The translations under genes and the position numbers were made by a program. Shown piece after piece: positions 21,486 to 32,794 of a DNA stretch of 64,000 nucleotides. The stretch spans positions 855,001 to 919,000 of the forward strand of contig NW_024725520.1 of the NCBI RefSeq assembly GCF_018991925.1. Reading direction: 5' to 3'. This stretch comes from Homarus americanus. Lineage: Eukaryota; Arthropoda; Malacostraca; Decapoda; Nephropidae. Numbering within the stretch: position 1 is the stretch's first letter; each line of letters begins with the position of its first letter. The notes beneath the pieces were generated by a model. It was not told the origin of the DNA, ran no database searches, and was given only the letters and a program-made list of their open reading frames with translations.

Positions 21486-21668
21486 TTGCTCTACAGCTCA
21501 CAGGATGAGTATGGTGTGCACAATATACTAGCCACTGTAAGTGGCAAAAAGCAAATAATCCCAGGGTCGACGTCGCAGGTTAAAGGTGTGGTCACACTGA
21601 CTGGGGAGTGGCGGCCATTTGTGTTCACTATTAATTTGGTTGTGTGTCAGAATCTTATTTCTGCTTGA
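21486..21668 (+). other. Candidate exon or short open frame
   Basis: A pyrimidine-rich CCTTTTGCTCTACAG ends at 21496, followed by an open frame starting SQDEYGVHNILAT. A donor-like ACTGTAAGT starts at 21534, so a 40-nt exon (21497-21536) is conceivable. The frame also stays open through to a stop at 21668 with mixed, non-repetitive residues. No domain is recognised, and an open frame this short can occur by chance. Confidence 0.2.
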
Positions 21669-21905
21669 CACTAACCTACCGGTAACTTAACCTAGTCAAA
21701 TCCAAACTCGCCTACCTGACCTGACCTAACCTGACCTAAGCTAACCTAACCAATCCAAACGTGACCTGACCTTACTTATCCTACCCCAGCCTAACCTAAC
21801 TCATCATAATGTAACCAACCATTAGGACTGAGGCCTATTGACACGGCTCTAATCCTAACAGTTTGGTTAGGTTTGATTTGGTTTGGTTTGATCAGGTTAG
21901 GTTAG
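21669..21905. repeat. Inverted CCTAA / TTAGG-like tracts
   Basis: Degenerate CCTAACCTGACC from 21670 to 21800 is followed, after about 60 bp, by GGTTAGGTTTGATTTGG and GGTTAGG at 21863-21905. The orientation is opposite on the two sides, giving a weak palindrome. The spacer holds ATTAGGACTGAGGCCTATTG, resembling the 28.7-kb motif. Confidence 0.75.
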
Positions 21906-22260
21906 CAGCTATCAGGACTGGTGACAAGCGTGTGATGGTGTACTGTCATACTAACGCAGGAAACATAAGATATAAAAAAAATGACCAACTTTACCTGGAA
22001 GCGATCGACTGTTGCTTCCTGGGGTCGACACAGTGTTTCCTGGCGGTAACTCTGTTTTATTATGTCGCGAGCCAAGTCACCCCCCGAGCAACACACACAC
22101 TTCCCGGCCAGGTAAAACAAATGGGTGTTGTTTTTTTTTAATCTCCGGTAAACATATGCATTTAATATTGTAACATTCAGCAGGTAGTGTAGTTGTTGCA
22201 TTGCAGATTGTAAAAGCGCTAGTGTTGTTGGCATTTTGGACAAGTACACTCAGCATTGTC
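21906..22260. other. Complex block open on both strands
   Basis: About 280-350 bp are free of stops in one + frame (to 22141, starting in the TTAGG-like tract) and one minus frame (22249 to 21902). Residues are mixed and not repeat-like, with CpG-containing sequence around 22000-22090. No family is recognised and the two frames exclude each other. It may be a relic of a mobile element. Confidence 0.3.
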
Positions 22261-23239
22261 AATCCACCCTCGCTGAGAGTATCGACACGTGAGCCCCTTA
22301 GTTACTCGGTGAGACGTGAGGCGCACACCAGGGACCACAATATTTATAAACAATATATTTTACTAATTACATGATCCGGCAACGTTGATGCTTTACATGC
22401 TTCTTCGTTTACCTGCTGCTCTCATAGATTAATTGAGGCAGTATGAGGGCTTTCCACGTTGTACACCTAAGCAACATATAACTTATTCCTACCTCTAAAG
22501 TGACATCACCTTAATGAAGAATAAAGTATTCTTTCATTATACTTCGTAAACGTAAATATCGTGTTAAGATAACCGATCAAGTTATTATAAAGACAAAGGC
22601 AAACCCTCTGTGCTTGACCCTGAGTGAGGCCAGACCAACATGCTAGTTAGGGGGCCTCGGATTCTGAGACAAGTCAATAGTCTGGCCAGCTGCATTTCTG
22701 CTCAATCACCGAATTTACTTCCTGTTTACACTTACGTGACGGGAGAAACATCATTTGATCATCACACGCATAGTTATACCATTAATATGTCAGTGTATAT
22801 CGTTGTAACATACAAACAACGGAAATTAATACTATTTCTCCTCATCCAATATGGCACCTGGCTCAAGTTTAGTGGTTAAACCATGACATGTTAACACACT
22901 TACAGACACTATACAATAATGCTTTATTTGTTTATCTCAGTGACACTTCAACCAAATGAAAAGTATAATAATTAAGATATTAAGCATTTCTTAACACAAC
23001 AGTATGGCGGTGCAACTGTCCTCTGTCCAGCGAACACAGAGACCTCCCTCCCTTGCGTCACCTCACCTCAAGGCACAGGTTGTTACGACTCCCCCAGACG
23101 TGCAGGAGTCACCTTACACACACACACACGCCGTATTACATTTGGTACTCACACAATTACCATGTGTCTAACGGTTGACCAAATACGAGATATAACTATG
23201 CAAATCATGTTACAATTGCTTGTTCATTCCTGCCATTAA
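22261..23239. other. Low-repeat region, no recognised gene
   Basis: Mixed, non-repetitive sequence. TCAGCATTGTCAATCC just upstream (22250-22265) resembles part of the 45.2-kb element. A + frame at 22640-22879 gives 79 residues of ordinary composition with no recognised domain. GACCCTGAGTGAGGC (22617) also occurs at 18049. A short CA run lies near 23118. Confidence 0.45.
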
Positions 23240-23373
23240 TATGATATCCGCATCCCTGTCACCCCGTCTGTGCTCCTGTCTATCTGTCTACCTTACTATA
23301 GTTTCTTGTATGTCTGTTTTATTGTCTTTTCTGTCTGTCTGTCTTTCTCTCTTTGTCTGCCTGGCTGTCTGTC

Positions 23374-23410
<37 letters not shown>
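23240..23410. repeat. Degenerate (CTGT)n and (GT)n
   Basis: CTGTCTGTCT-like wording at 23262-23375 decays leftward and ends in a GT run (23374-23410). Confidence 0.88.
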
Positions 23411-23413
<3 letters not shown>

Positions 23414-23529
23414 AAAAACCTCGTCATTAAGGTTTGTATATAATTAAGTTAATGGTGAAGTGGAATACAAAAAATTATACTCGTATTTTAATTGTATGTC
23501 TTAATTAAGTTGACTTGGCCTCTTTGTGT

Positions 23530-23636
23530 TTGTTCTGTTGGCTACGTTTGTTTGCCAGTCTGTCTATGTTTGTCTCTGTCTGCCTGTCTGCCAGCTTGCC
23601 TGTCTCTTTGTGTATATGTCGTCTGTCTGTCTGTCT
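23530..23636. repeat. Degenerate (CTGT)n
   Basis: CTGTCTG, CTGCCTGTCTG and GTCTGTCTGTCTG runs with frequent substitutions, adjacent to the fold-back element. Confidence 0.88.
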
Positions 23637-23640
23637 CCGT

Positions 23641-23854
23641 GGTATAAAAGGTAATCTCTGTGCACCTGTAGTAATTAGCACTATCAATGTTCTTTGTTAT
23701 ACCTTGTTATGCGTAGAGTAAATATTGGGAATGGATAACTTTTACCATTATTAACTGTAGGTATAACGAAATATAACACTGTAGGTATAACGAGATATAT
23801 CGAGGTATAACGAAGTGTTTAATTATTACAGGTGCACAGGGACTTTTCGATCAC
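23641..23854. mobile_element. Fold-back (MITE-like) element, second copy
   Basis: Left arm CTCTGTGCACCTGTAGTAAT and TAGCACT; right arm (reading out) GTGTTTAATTATTACAGG, TGCACAGGGACTTTTCGATC and AC. The arms match the 18354-18516 copy. The interior holds three or four tandem GTAGGTATAACG(A) units (23757-23815), so the element contains a nascent minisatellite. A (CAGA)n run starts about 35 bp to the right. Confidence 0.72.
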
Positions 23855-23889
23855 TCTGTATAGCAACGTGACAGAATTCGGGGGCGTGC

Positions 23890-24082
23890 TACAGACAGAC
23901 ACAGACAGATACATACATACAGGCAGACACATACATACAGACAGACAGACAGACAGACACATACATACAGACAGACAGACACACACACACAGACAGACAG
24001 ACACATACAGACAGACAGACAGACACATACACATACAGACAGACAGACAGACAGACAGACATATACAGACAGACAGACAGAA
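23890..24082. repeat. (CAGA)n/(CATA)n compound microsatellite
   Basis: Alternating blocks of CAGA and CATA tetramers with a short CA run, about 190 bp. Confidence 0.96.
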
Positions 24083-24215
24083 TGGCTATAAGTGATGTCG
24101 TGAGGTGGGTAATGAAGGAGCATAAAGTGGTGACCGTGTGTGCACTGACCATCCCAAGGTGGTGACCGGGCCGGGGGTGAGGGCGACTTTTTTTTTCTTC
24201 TTCTGTGGTCTAGTT

Positions 24216-24330
24216 CATTCAGTCTGTTAAACATTCAGTCTGTTAAATATTCAAGCTGTTGCATTCAGTCTGTTAAACATTCAGTCTGTTAAACATTCAG
24301 CTAGTCATTCAGTCACTCAGGAAAGATTCG
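24216..24330. repeat. 16-bp tandem repeat ATTCAGTCTGTTAAAC
   Basis: Six copies with small indels; one copy is altered to ATTCAAGCTGTTGC. Confidence 0.92.
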
Positions 24331-24392
24331 TAAAGTTTGATGGTTATTAAAATGATGTTATTAACTATTTGTAATGAGAAATATTACCATAA

Positions 24393-24635
24393 TGTGGAGG
24401 ATGAGTGTGTGGAGGATGAGTGTGTGGAGGATGAGTATGTGGAGGATGAGTGTGGAGTGTGTGTGTGGAGGATGAGTATGTGGAGGATGAGTGTGTGGAG
24501 GATGAGTGTGTGGAGGATGTGTGTGTGTAGAGGATGAGTGTGTGGAGGATGAGTGTGTGGAGGATGAGTGTGTGGAGGATGAGTGTGTGTGTGTGTGTGT
24601 GTGTGGAGGATGAGTGTGTGTAGAGAGTGCGTGTA
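24393..24635. repeat. 15-bp minisatellite GATGAGTGTGTGGAG
   Basis: About 14 copies. GTGT stretches expand within some units into (GT)n. The period of 15 keeps one frame open over a stretch, which is not evidence of coding. Confidence 0.95.
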
Positions 24636-24764
24636 TGGAAGGTCACATGATGCTCCCCTCCCTCCCAGAGGTACTTAGGCAGTAGTGTGTGTGTGTGTGA
24701 GGCCAGCCATGTGTGTGTACTGTGACAGGGTAAATATACCTGACATGTACAGTACCCCACCCTT

Positions 24765-24930
24765 CCTTTCCTTACACCCACCTCACCACCCACCTCTCAC
24801 ACCCACCCACCCACCTCACACCACCCATCACCCACCTCTCACACCCACCCATCACCCACCTTCACCCCACCACCCCCCACCTTCACCCCACCACCACCTC
24901 TCCACCCACCCATCACCCACCTCCAGTCAC
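24765..24930. repeat. C-rich CACCCACCCATCACC minisatellite
   Basis: Units of about 20 bp mixing CACCCACC, CACCTCTCA and CCATCACC, only C, A and T on this strand. Confidence 0.9.
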
Positions 24931-25080
24931 CGCCTACCTGCTCCTGGAGTATGTATGTTTTAATTACTCCATATTAAAGGTTAATTAGACAGAGACATTT
25001 AAACACAGGTGGTAGTTTTCCTCATGTTGTTCATATCTTACTAGCCCTGTTAGTCCCTGTTACAACTATTACAAAGTATT

Positions 25081-25192
25081 ATGAGGTTAGGTTAGGTTAG
25101 GTGAGATTACATGGGTTAGGTGAGATGAGGTGAAGTGAGGCTAGGTTAGGTGAGAGATTACATAGGTTAGGTTAAGTTAGGTTAAGTGGACT
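25081..25192 (+). repeat. Degenerate TTAGG tract
   Basis: GGTTAGGTTAGGTTAGG with GTGAGATTAC interruptions; GGTGAGATTACATGGG-like wording occurs twice, suggesting a 65-bp duplication. Confidence 0.82.
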
Positions 25193-25267
25193 GCAGGTGA
25201 CCATAGTAATGACCTTCTTCCAGTATCATATAACTGTCCACTGAGGTGATAAATACTTCCTTAGGGT

Positions 25268-25367
25268 GATACACGACCCTCCTCTCCTCCCCCTCTCTCT
25301 CCTTCTTTCTCTCTCCTTCATTCTTACCTCCTACCCTCTCCCCTCTCCTTTTCCTCCCTATCTTCAT

Positions 25368-25440
<73 letters not shown>
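25268..25440. repeat. Homopyrimidine tract and (TC)n
   Basis: C/T-rich from 25268, ending in a pure TC run from about 25372 to 25440. Confidence 0.96.
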
Positions 25441-25442
<2 letters not shown>

Positions 25443-25554
25443 GTGTTGTAAGGTTTTCTAGTGTTATTTTTTCTGTTTTATAATAAAGGTAAGAAATAAA
25501 TCAATGTTTATTATCGATTACTTAATTAATTTACACAATATTTCTAAGTCTCAC
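25441..25554. other. AT-rich spacer
   Basis: Unique AT-rich sequence; nothing assignable. Confidence 0.6.
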
Positions 25555-25753
25555 TGACATTAAGTGGAAGGGGAGAGAAGGAGAAGGACAGGTGAGAGGG
25601 GTGGAAAAAGAGAGAGTGGAACAGAGGGTGAGTGAAAAAAGTGAGAGGGAGAGAGAGAACAAGAAAAAAGAAAGAGATGAACAGAGGAAAGTACAAAAAA
25701 CTAAACGAGTTGTTGAGAGAGAGAAAAAACGCTGATAATGGGAGAGAGAGAAA

Positions 25754-25794
<41 letters not shown>

Positions 25795-25900
25795 GTGTTC
25801 TGTCTGGTCAAAATAATAGGAATCGGAGATAGAAAAACTAGATAGAATGAGAGAAGAGGAGGAAGACCAATAAGAGGAAGAGGAAGGAGAATAAGTAATA
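25555..25900. repeat. Purine-rich tract with (GA)n
   Basis: GAGAGGGAGAGAG-type sequence; a pure GA run at 25757-25792. The + strand is A/G-rich. Confidence 0.9.
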
Positions 25901-25944
25901 GCCAGTAGTGTATATACAGTAACGTCACTTAACCAAGACATCGT

Positions 25945-26553
25945 TATGGTGTGGTGGTGGTGGTGTGGTGGTGGTGTCGTGGTGGGGTGGTGTCGTGGTT
26001 GGTGGTGGTGGTGGTGGTGGTGTCGTGGTGGTAGTGGTGTCGTGGTTGGTGGTGGTGGTGGTGTCGTGGTGGTGGTGATTGTCGGTTGGTGGTGGTGGTG
26101 GGGTGTCGTGGTGGTGGTAGTGGTGGTGTCGTGGTTGGTGGTGGTGGTGGTGTCGTGGTGGTAGTGGTGTCGTGGTTTGGTGGTGGTGGTGTCTGTGGTG
26201 GTGGTGGTCGTGGTGGTGGTGGTGTCGTGGTGGTGGTGTCGTGGTGGTGGTGTCGTGGTGGTGTCGTGGTGGTGGTGGGGTGGTGGTGGTGGGGTGGTGG
26301 TGGTGGTGTCGTGGTGGTGGTGGTGGTAGTGGTGGTGTCGTGGTGGTGGTGGTGGTGGTGGTGGTGTCGGTGGTGGTGGTGTCGTGGTGGTGTCGTGGTG
26401 GTGTCGTGGTGGTGTCGTGGTGGTGGTGTCGTGGTGGTGTCGTGGTGGTGGTGGTGTCGTGGTGGTGGTGGTGGTGGTGGTGGTGTGGTGGTGGTGGTGG
26501 TGTCGTGGTGGTGGTGGTGGTGGTGTCGTGGTGGTGGTGGTGTCGTGGTGGTG
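25945..26553. repeat. (GGT)n with GTCGTGGTGGTG units
   Basis: About 600 bp of GTGGTGGTGGTGTCGTGG in units of 12-24 bp. Each TCG insertion is the only C-bearing motif on this strand. The TCG spacing varies in steps of three, so frames stay open on both strands. The long His/Thr/Pro-rich minus frame and Val/Gly/Trp-rich + frames are repeat artefacts. Confidence 0.96.
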
Positions 26554-26636
26554 TACACGTGGGATCAACGTGTTTAATGTCTGTGTAATGTGGCGTCCCC
26601 GAGGCTTGTACATTATCTTAATGGGTTGTTGATGGA

Positions 26637-26731
26637 GAAGAGAGAGAGAGAGAGAGAGAGAATACACACTCAGGCACTGTTAGCCATACTACACATAAGG
26701 CATCATAATGTAATACTGTATGTCACTGTAA

Positions 26732-26799
<68 letters not shown>
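26637..26799. repeat. (GA)n and (CA)n microsatellites
   Basis: GA run at 26637-26661 and pure CA run of about 34 units at 26732-26799. Confidence 0.97.
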
Positions 26800-26803
<4 letters not shown>

Positions 26804-26974
26804 GTACATTGCGTTACCGTTTAATACCATATGAGTTACTATATTAAGGTGTGGAAGAAGGGGAATAAGCGGGGTGTAGATAAATGGGAGGAATGGCAGG
26901 CAGGATAATAAATGAGATGAGAAGACGAGGCTATTAAATGTAGGGTGAGAATGGTAGGTGGGATTAGAGGATGA
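26800..26974. other. Unique spacer
   Basis: Purine-leaning sequence without clear repeat or gene. Confidence 0.6.
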
Positions 26975-27350
26975 GCAAACGGAGGTGAGGGGTGAGGGGT
27001 GAGGAGAGGTTGTGGGAGTGTGGGTGAAGGGTGAGGAGAGGGGTTGTGGGTGAAGGGTGAGGAGGTTGTGGGGGTGTGGGTGAAGGGTGAGAAAGGTTGT
27101 GGGGTGTGGGTGGGGGTGAGGAAGGGGTTGTGGGGTGTGGGTGAAGGGTGAGGAGAGGTTGTGGGGTGTGGGTGAAGAGTGAGGGTTGTGGGGGTGTGGG
27201 TGAAGGGTGAGGAGAGGTGTTGTGGGGGTGTGGGTGAAGGGTGAGGAGAGGTGTTGTGGGGGTGTGGGTGAAGGGTGAGGAGGTTGTGGGGTGAGGAAGG
27301 TTGTGGGGGTGTGGGTGAAGGGTGAGGAGAGGTTGTGGGGGTGTGGTGGA
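26975..27350. repeat. About 32-bp minisatellite GGGTGAGGAGAGGTTGTGGG
   Basis: About 12 copies of GGGTGAGGAGAGGTTGTGGG plus GGTGTGGGTGAA. Units differ by loss of GAGA or of the GTGTGGGTGAA part. Confidence 0.95.
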
Positions 27351-27360
27351 TGGATAACTA

Positions 27361-27383
27361 GTGTGTGTGTGTGTGTGTGTGTG
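27361..27383. repeat. (GT)n microsatellite
   Basis: Short pure GT run. Confidence 0.95.
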
Positions 27384-27394
27384 AACGACTGCTG

Positions 27395-27500
27395 AGACGA
27401 CCTACGACTTACGCCTACAGGTGGAGGAGGGGGTCGCGTGAGACTTTCTACCCCAGAGTGGGATTGTGACCGACCGCCTCTCAAGCGGTCGTCTTAGTGT
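27395..27500 (-). mobile_element. Possible SINE-like fragment
   Basis: A CpG-rich 100-bp block unlike its G/T-rich neighbours. On the minus strand GACGACCGCTTGAGAGGCGG is followed by TCGGTCACAATCCCACTCTG; GACCG..CGGTC forms a 5-bp stem around a 9-base loop (about 27471-27492). ACAATCCCACT loosely resembles a tRNA T-arm. The B-box is not intact, so tRNA ancestry is a guess. Confidence 0.22.
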
Positions 27501-27520
27501 TGTCGTCCACTCTACATGAC

Positions 27521-27645
27521 TTGGTGGTAGATGGTGGTTGTTGATGGTGGTAGTAGATTGTGGTTGTTGACGGTGGTGTGGTAGATTGTGGTTGTTGATG
27601 GTGGTAGATGGTGGTTGTTGATGGTGGTGTTTGATGGTGGTGGAC
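27521..27645. repeat. GTGGTTGTTGATGGTGGTAG minisatellite
   Basis: Four to five units of about 28 bp combining GGTGGTAGAT and TGTGGTTGTTGATG. Confidence 0.92.
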
Positions 27646-27654
27646 AGAGGCAAA

Positions 27655-27899
27655 GTAGGAATAGTTTATGGTGGAGAGAGAGAAAGTTTGGTGGAGAGAA
27701 AGTAGAAAAAGTTTATGAGAGAGAGAGTAATGGGATTATGGGAGGCGTGACGCAGGACTGAGAGCCAATATGGGGAGGAGGGAGTTAACAACCAGCTGGG
27801 GAGGAGGGAGTTAACAGTCAGCAGGAGGGAGGGAGTAGGAAGGAGGTAAGTGGCTGAGGAAGGGCGGATTACACTGGGCGGAGATCAAACACCCATCTG
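27655..27899. repeat. Purine-rich sequence with 27-bp duplication
   Basis: GAGAGAGAAAGTTTGGTGG-type repeats at 27673-27720. GGGGAGGAGGGAGTTAAC recurs at 27772 and 27799, and a third diverged copy follows. Confidence 0.8.
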
Positions 27900-28240
27900 A
27901 GGGAGAGGGTGGAGAAGGGAGGGAGAGGTAGAGGAGGGAGGGAGGGTGGGGGAGAGGTAGAGGAGGGAGGGAGGTAGAGGAGGGAGGGAGAGGGGGAGGG
28001 AGGGGTGGGAGGAGGGAGGAGGTAGAGGAGGGAGGGAGAGGGGAGGAGGGTGGGGGAGGAGGAGAGGTAGAGGAGAGGGAGGGAGGAGGGTGGGGGAGAG
28101 GTAGGGGAGGGAGAGGGGAGGAGAGTGGGGGAGAGGTAGAGGAGGGTGGGGGAGAGGTAGGGGAGGGAGAGGGAGGAGGTGGGAGAGGTAGAGGAGGGTG
28201 GGGGAGAGGTGAGGAGGGAGGGAGGTAGGAATTATAGGGG
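27900..28240. repeat. GAGGGTGGGGGAGAGGTAGA minisatellite
   Basis: Units of about 28-30 bp of G/A with one or two T; AGGTAGAGGAGGG recurs about ten times. The Pro/Ser/Leu-rich minus frame is an artefact. Confidence 0.93.
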
Positions 28241-28685
28241 AGGGAGATGAGACACATAAGTAGAGGGAAGGTCAGGGGAGATAGATGGGGGGATTCAAGG
28301 AGGGATGATAGTATGAATGAGTGGGAGGGAAGAAAAGTGGGGTAGGGAAGTTAAGGGAGGGAGAGGGAAGGGAAGGAGAGGGCTTAGGGAGAGATGAATG
28401 GGAGGGATAATGAAATGAATAAAGAGAGAGTTAGAAGTAGGGGTGAGAGAGGAATTGATGAGAGGAGGAGGGAAGGAAGAGTGGGTGAGAGTGGAGGGTC
28501 AGGGTCAAAGTTTGGAATAGAAAATCAAGAGATAATGAGAGGGAGGAAGTGAGAGGGAGGAGGATGTATGGTAAGAAGAAAATTGGGTTGAGGAGGAGGA
28601 ATGAGAGGGGTGGGGGACCAAATGAGAGAGAGAGAGAGAGGGGGGGACAAAAGAGAGGAGGGGGGGCAAAAGAGATCAGCGATCA
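28241..28685. other. Purine-rich spacer
   Basis: A/G-biased sequence with no strict period; short (GA)n near 28625. No gene is recognised. Confidence 0.65.
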
Positions 28686-28714
28686 TACAAGATTAACCTG
28701 CCTGTCAAGGTGGA

Positions 28715-28915
28715 ATGAGCCCAGCCCTAATAGGCCCCTAGTCCTAATAGGCCCCTAGTCCTAATAGGCCCCAGTACTAATTACACCAGCCTCACCCTAC
28801 ACTTAACTATGTGTTAGGGTCCATTAGGCCGAGGACTCAATAGGACTGGTTGGGTTGGGTGTAGCTCTTAGGGCCCATTAGGACTAAGGTCTATATCACT
28901 ATGGTCTACTAGGAC
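28715..28915. repeat. AGTCCTAATAGGCCCCT repeat with inverted copy
   Basis: CCTAATAGGCCCCTAGT repeats three times at 28726-28775 (period 18). The opposite orientation follows: GGGCCCATTAGGAC at 28871-28884 pairs with GTCCTAATAGGCCC at 28741-28754 with one mismatch. Similar ATTAGGACT/CCTATTAGG wording occurs near 21830 and 34910-34980. Confidence 0.75.
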
Positions 28916-28937
28916 TGGAGCTGACTTAATATTTACA

Positions 28938-29025
28938 GTGATAGGTAAGTCAGGCCTCTCCACCTGTCTCCTTGATAACAGTAAACAGAGGTATTGATAC
29001 AGGTGTGCGGAGGCCTAACTGACCT
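28938..29025. repeat. Imperfect inverted repeat, 80 bp
   Basis: GTCAGGCCTCTCCACCTGT (left) pairs imperfectly with ACAGGTGTGCGGAGGCCTAACTGAC-type sequence (right) around a 30-bp loop. It could be a small fold-back element; no second copy was noticed. An AG|GTAAGT donor-like sequence lies at its left end (28942-28949). Confidence 0.55.
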
Positions 29026-29169
29026 CATTAATAAAGGTGTTTGTGATTAAACTGTAGGTAAGGTAAACAGTGGTGTGGTGGGGGGGGGGGCACATGGAGT
29101 AGATAGATAGTTGGATAGTTCGATAAATAAACTCATACATACATAGAGATTTGGTGTATGTTTCCAATG

Positions 29170-29870
<701 letters not shown>

Positions 29871-30160
29871 GTTCAACACTGATCCCACTTCTTTCCGAAA
29901 CGAAATTGTCACTTTGATTATGTTGATATCCCGGTGGTGAGGATGGGTCGGGAGAGGGACTTGGGGAATGGGCCGACATTGGCCAAGGGGCCGCTTGTGT
30001 AGCGGGAGCAGCGCCTGAATAGGTCTTGACCCTCCGGTGATCAAGGATGTGTGTGTATGTGAGGGCAGTGGGGAGGGGCGGAGAGAGCTGCGGGTTGGAT
30101 CATCAGCCACAGGACAAAATATGTGTGGCTGTGGTTGCCAACACCTCTATGTGGCTTTGG
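29871..30160. other. CpG-containing sequence beside copy A
   Basis: Non-repetitive and GC-richer than average. A minus frame of 84 codons (30110-29856) is open but unrecognised. It may be more of the element body. Confidence 0.35.
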
Positions 30161-30420
30161 GGCCCCGCCGAGTTGTTCTGGGGAGGTGGGGGGTGGGGGG
30201 TGTAGGTCAACATGGGGAGGAGTTGGGGAACCTGGGGAGGAGATGTGGAGGGAGGCAAATCTAGAGAGGAGAGGGGGTTGACCTAAGGGGGGAGTGTGGG
30301 TTAATTTGGGGAGGAGGAGGGGTGGGTTAACTAGCGGAGAGGGTGGGGGAGTATGGGTTAACCTGGGGAGGAGGAGTGGGTGAGGGAGGGAGACAGAGAA
30401 GGGGAGCTCTGGCGTGGGGA
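30161..30420. repeat. Degenerate GGGGAGGAGG..GGTTAACCTGG repeat
   Basis: GGGGAGGAG and GTGGGTTAAC(C/T) recur irregularly about every 30-45 bp; G-rich strand on top. Confidence 0.75.
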
Positions 30421-30473
30421 GAGAATCGAGATGAATTTATTAGATTTTGTGAAATTCGAAACACCACCATTCT

Positions 30474-30622
30474 GTTGTGTGTTGCTGTGATGTGTTGGGC
30501 TGTGTATGTTGTTGTGTGTTGCTGTGTTGTGTTGGGCTGTGTATGTTGTTGTGTGTTGCTGTGTTGTGTTGGGCTGTGTATGTTGTTGTGTGTTGCTGTG
30601 TTGTGTTGGGCTGTGTGTTTTG
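30474..30622. repeat. 37-bp tandem repeat, 4 copies
   Basis: GTGTGTTGCTGTGTTGTGTT plus GGGCTGTGTATGTTGTT repeats four times with only one or two substitutions. The period is not a multiple of three, so the Cys/Val-rich frame is not meaningful. Confidence 0.96.
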
Positions 30623-30642
30623 AATAAGGTTGTTGTGGGCGA

Positions 30643-31018
30643 TATTGTGGTGGTGATGGTGTGTAGGAGGAGAGTGTTGTGGTGGTGATGGTGTGTAGGA
30701 GGGAGATGTTGTGGTGGTGATGGTGTGTAGGAGGAGAGTGTTGTGGTGGTGATGGTGTGTAGGAGGAGAGTGTTGTGGTGGTGATGGTGTGTAGGAGGAG
30801 AGTGTTGTGGTGGTGATGGTGTGTAGGAGGAGAGTGTTGTGGTGGTGATGGTGTGCAGGAGGAGAGTGTTGTGGTGGTGATGGTGTGTAGGAGGAGAGTG
30901 TTGTGGTGGTGATGGTGTGTAGGAGGAGGTGTTGTGGTGGTGATGGTGTGTAGAAGGAGAGTGTTGTGGTGGTGATGGTGTGTAGGAGGAGAGTGTTGTG
31001 TGGTGGTGATGGTGGTGA
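30643..31018. repeat. 32-bp minisatellite, 12 copies
   Basis: GTTGTGGTGGTGATGGTGTG plus TAGGAGGAGAGT, nearly identical between copies; one has GCAGG for GTAGG and two have small indels. A young, homogeneous array. Confidence 0.97.
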
Positions 31019-31180
31019 GGTAAGGAAGTGATATGGCCGTAGAAGAGACGAGACTACAGGGATGAAGAAGAGTGAGAGGAGACGGGAGAGTTAATGAAGG
31101 CGTGAGGGTGAACTACAGTCCTCCTCCTACCCTCGCCTTCACCAGCTGGTTTGGGTCGTGATGATACTGGTACTATAATA
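31019..31180. other. Unique spacer
   Basis: Short non-repetitive linker. Confidence 0.6.
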
Positions 31181-31352
31181 ATTCTACCTCTCCCACCCTC
31201 CCTCTCCACCTCTCCCCCTCCTCTCCCCCCCTCTCCCTCCTCCTCTCCACCCCTCCTCTCCCTCTCCCACCCCTCCCTCTCCCCTCACCCTCCCTCCCTT
31301 CCCTCCCTCCTTCCCTCTCACCTGCACCTCACAATAATTCTTCTCTCTCTTC

Positions 31353-31380
<28 letters not shown>
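31181..31380. repeat. Homopyrimidine tract ending in (TC)n
   Basis: CTCTCCCCCTCC-type sequence, then a pure TC run from about 31349 to 31380. Confidence 0.94.
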
Positions 31381-31383
<3 letters not shown>

Positions 31384-31630
31384 CTGAATCTCGCAGTCCT
31401 CATAATTCCAGCACCTCGTCTCTCTCAGGAGGACGTGTTCAGTGTCAGGTATGTGTTGTAATTGATGGACAGGTAAAATATAAAATAAAAATTGTAGCTC
31501 GTCTAACAACAACATGAAACCACCGTAGACTTACCTGAATCAACATAACTTCTACCACAACCTACAATTATTTTGATAAGATAAATGAATCGTTCGGAAT
31601 TGGTAATCATAGGTAGAAGGAACATGATGC
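31381..31630. other. Unique AT-rich spacer
   Basis: No repeat, gene or RNA is recognised. Confidence 0.6.
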
Positions 31631-31631
31631 A

Positions 31632-31700
31632 GGTAAGGAGATAGGTAGGTGGTGGTGTAGGTAGGTAGGTAGGTAGGTGGTGTAGGTAGGTGGGTGGTGT
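31632..31700. repeat. (GGTA)n with GGTGGTGTA interruptions
   Basis: GGTAGGTAGGTAGG runs with GTGGTGTAGGTAGG spacers of about 24 bp. Confidence 0.92.
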
Positions 31701-31769
31701 AGGTAACTGAGTGGTTGCCGGGAACTACACGAGACACACATAACAAGGTTGTGACGAGAGAGTGTATGT

Positions 31770-31771
<2 letters not shown>

Positions 31772-31834
<63 letters not shown>

Positions 31835-31890
31835 ACTCCGTGGTGGCAGACATAACAGCTCCGTGGTGGCAGACATAAGAACTCCGTGAG
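31772..31890. repeat. (TC)n and 23-bp tandem repeat
   Basis: Pure TC run at 31772-31830, then CTCCGTGGTGGCAGACATAA repeated at 31836, 31859 and (partial) 31882. Confidence 0.95.
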
Positions 31891-31952
31891 TCAACAAGTT
31901 ATTTGAGTGAACTGTTTTTCTTTAATAATAAATGTGACCATAAGACGATGAA

Positions 31953-32728
<776 letters not shown>

Positions 32729-32790
<62 letters not shown>
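32729..32790. repeat. (GA)n microsatellite
   Basis: Pure GA run of 31 units. Confidence 0.98.

Positions 32791-32794
<4 letters not shown>

Noticed and set aside
25531..26667. 378-codon minus frame, His/Thr/Pro rich
   Set aside because: It crosses a (GGT)n array and purine tracts; several frames on both strands are open because of composition.
27395..27500. tRNA gene on the minus strand
   Set aside because: A short anticodon-like stem and a T-arm-like ATCCCACT are present, but no acceptor stem or D-arm closes and the B-box GGTTCGAATCC is not intact. Kept only as a weak SINE-like fragment.
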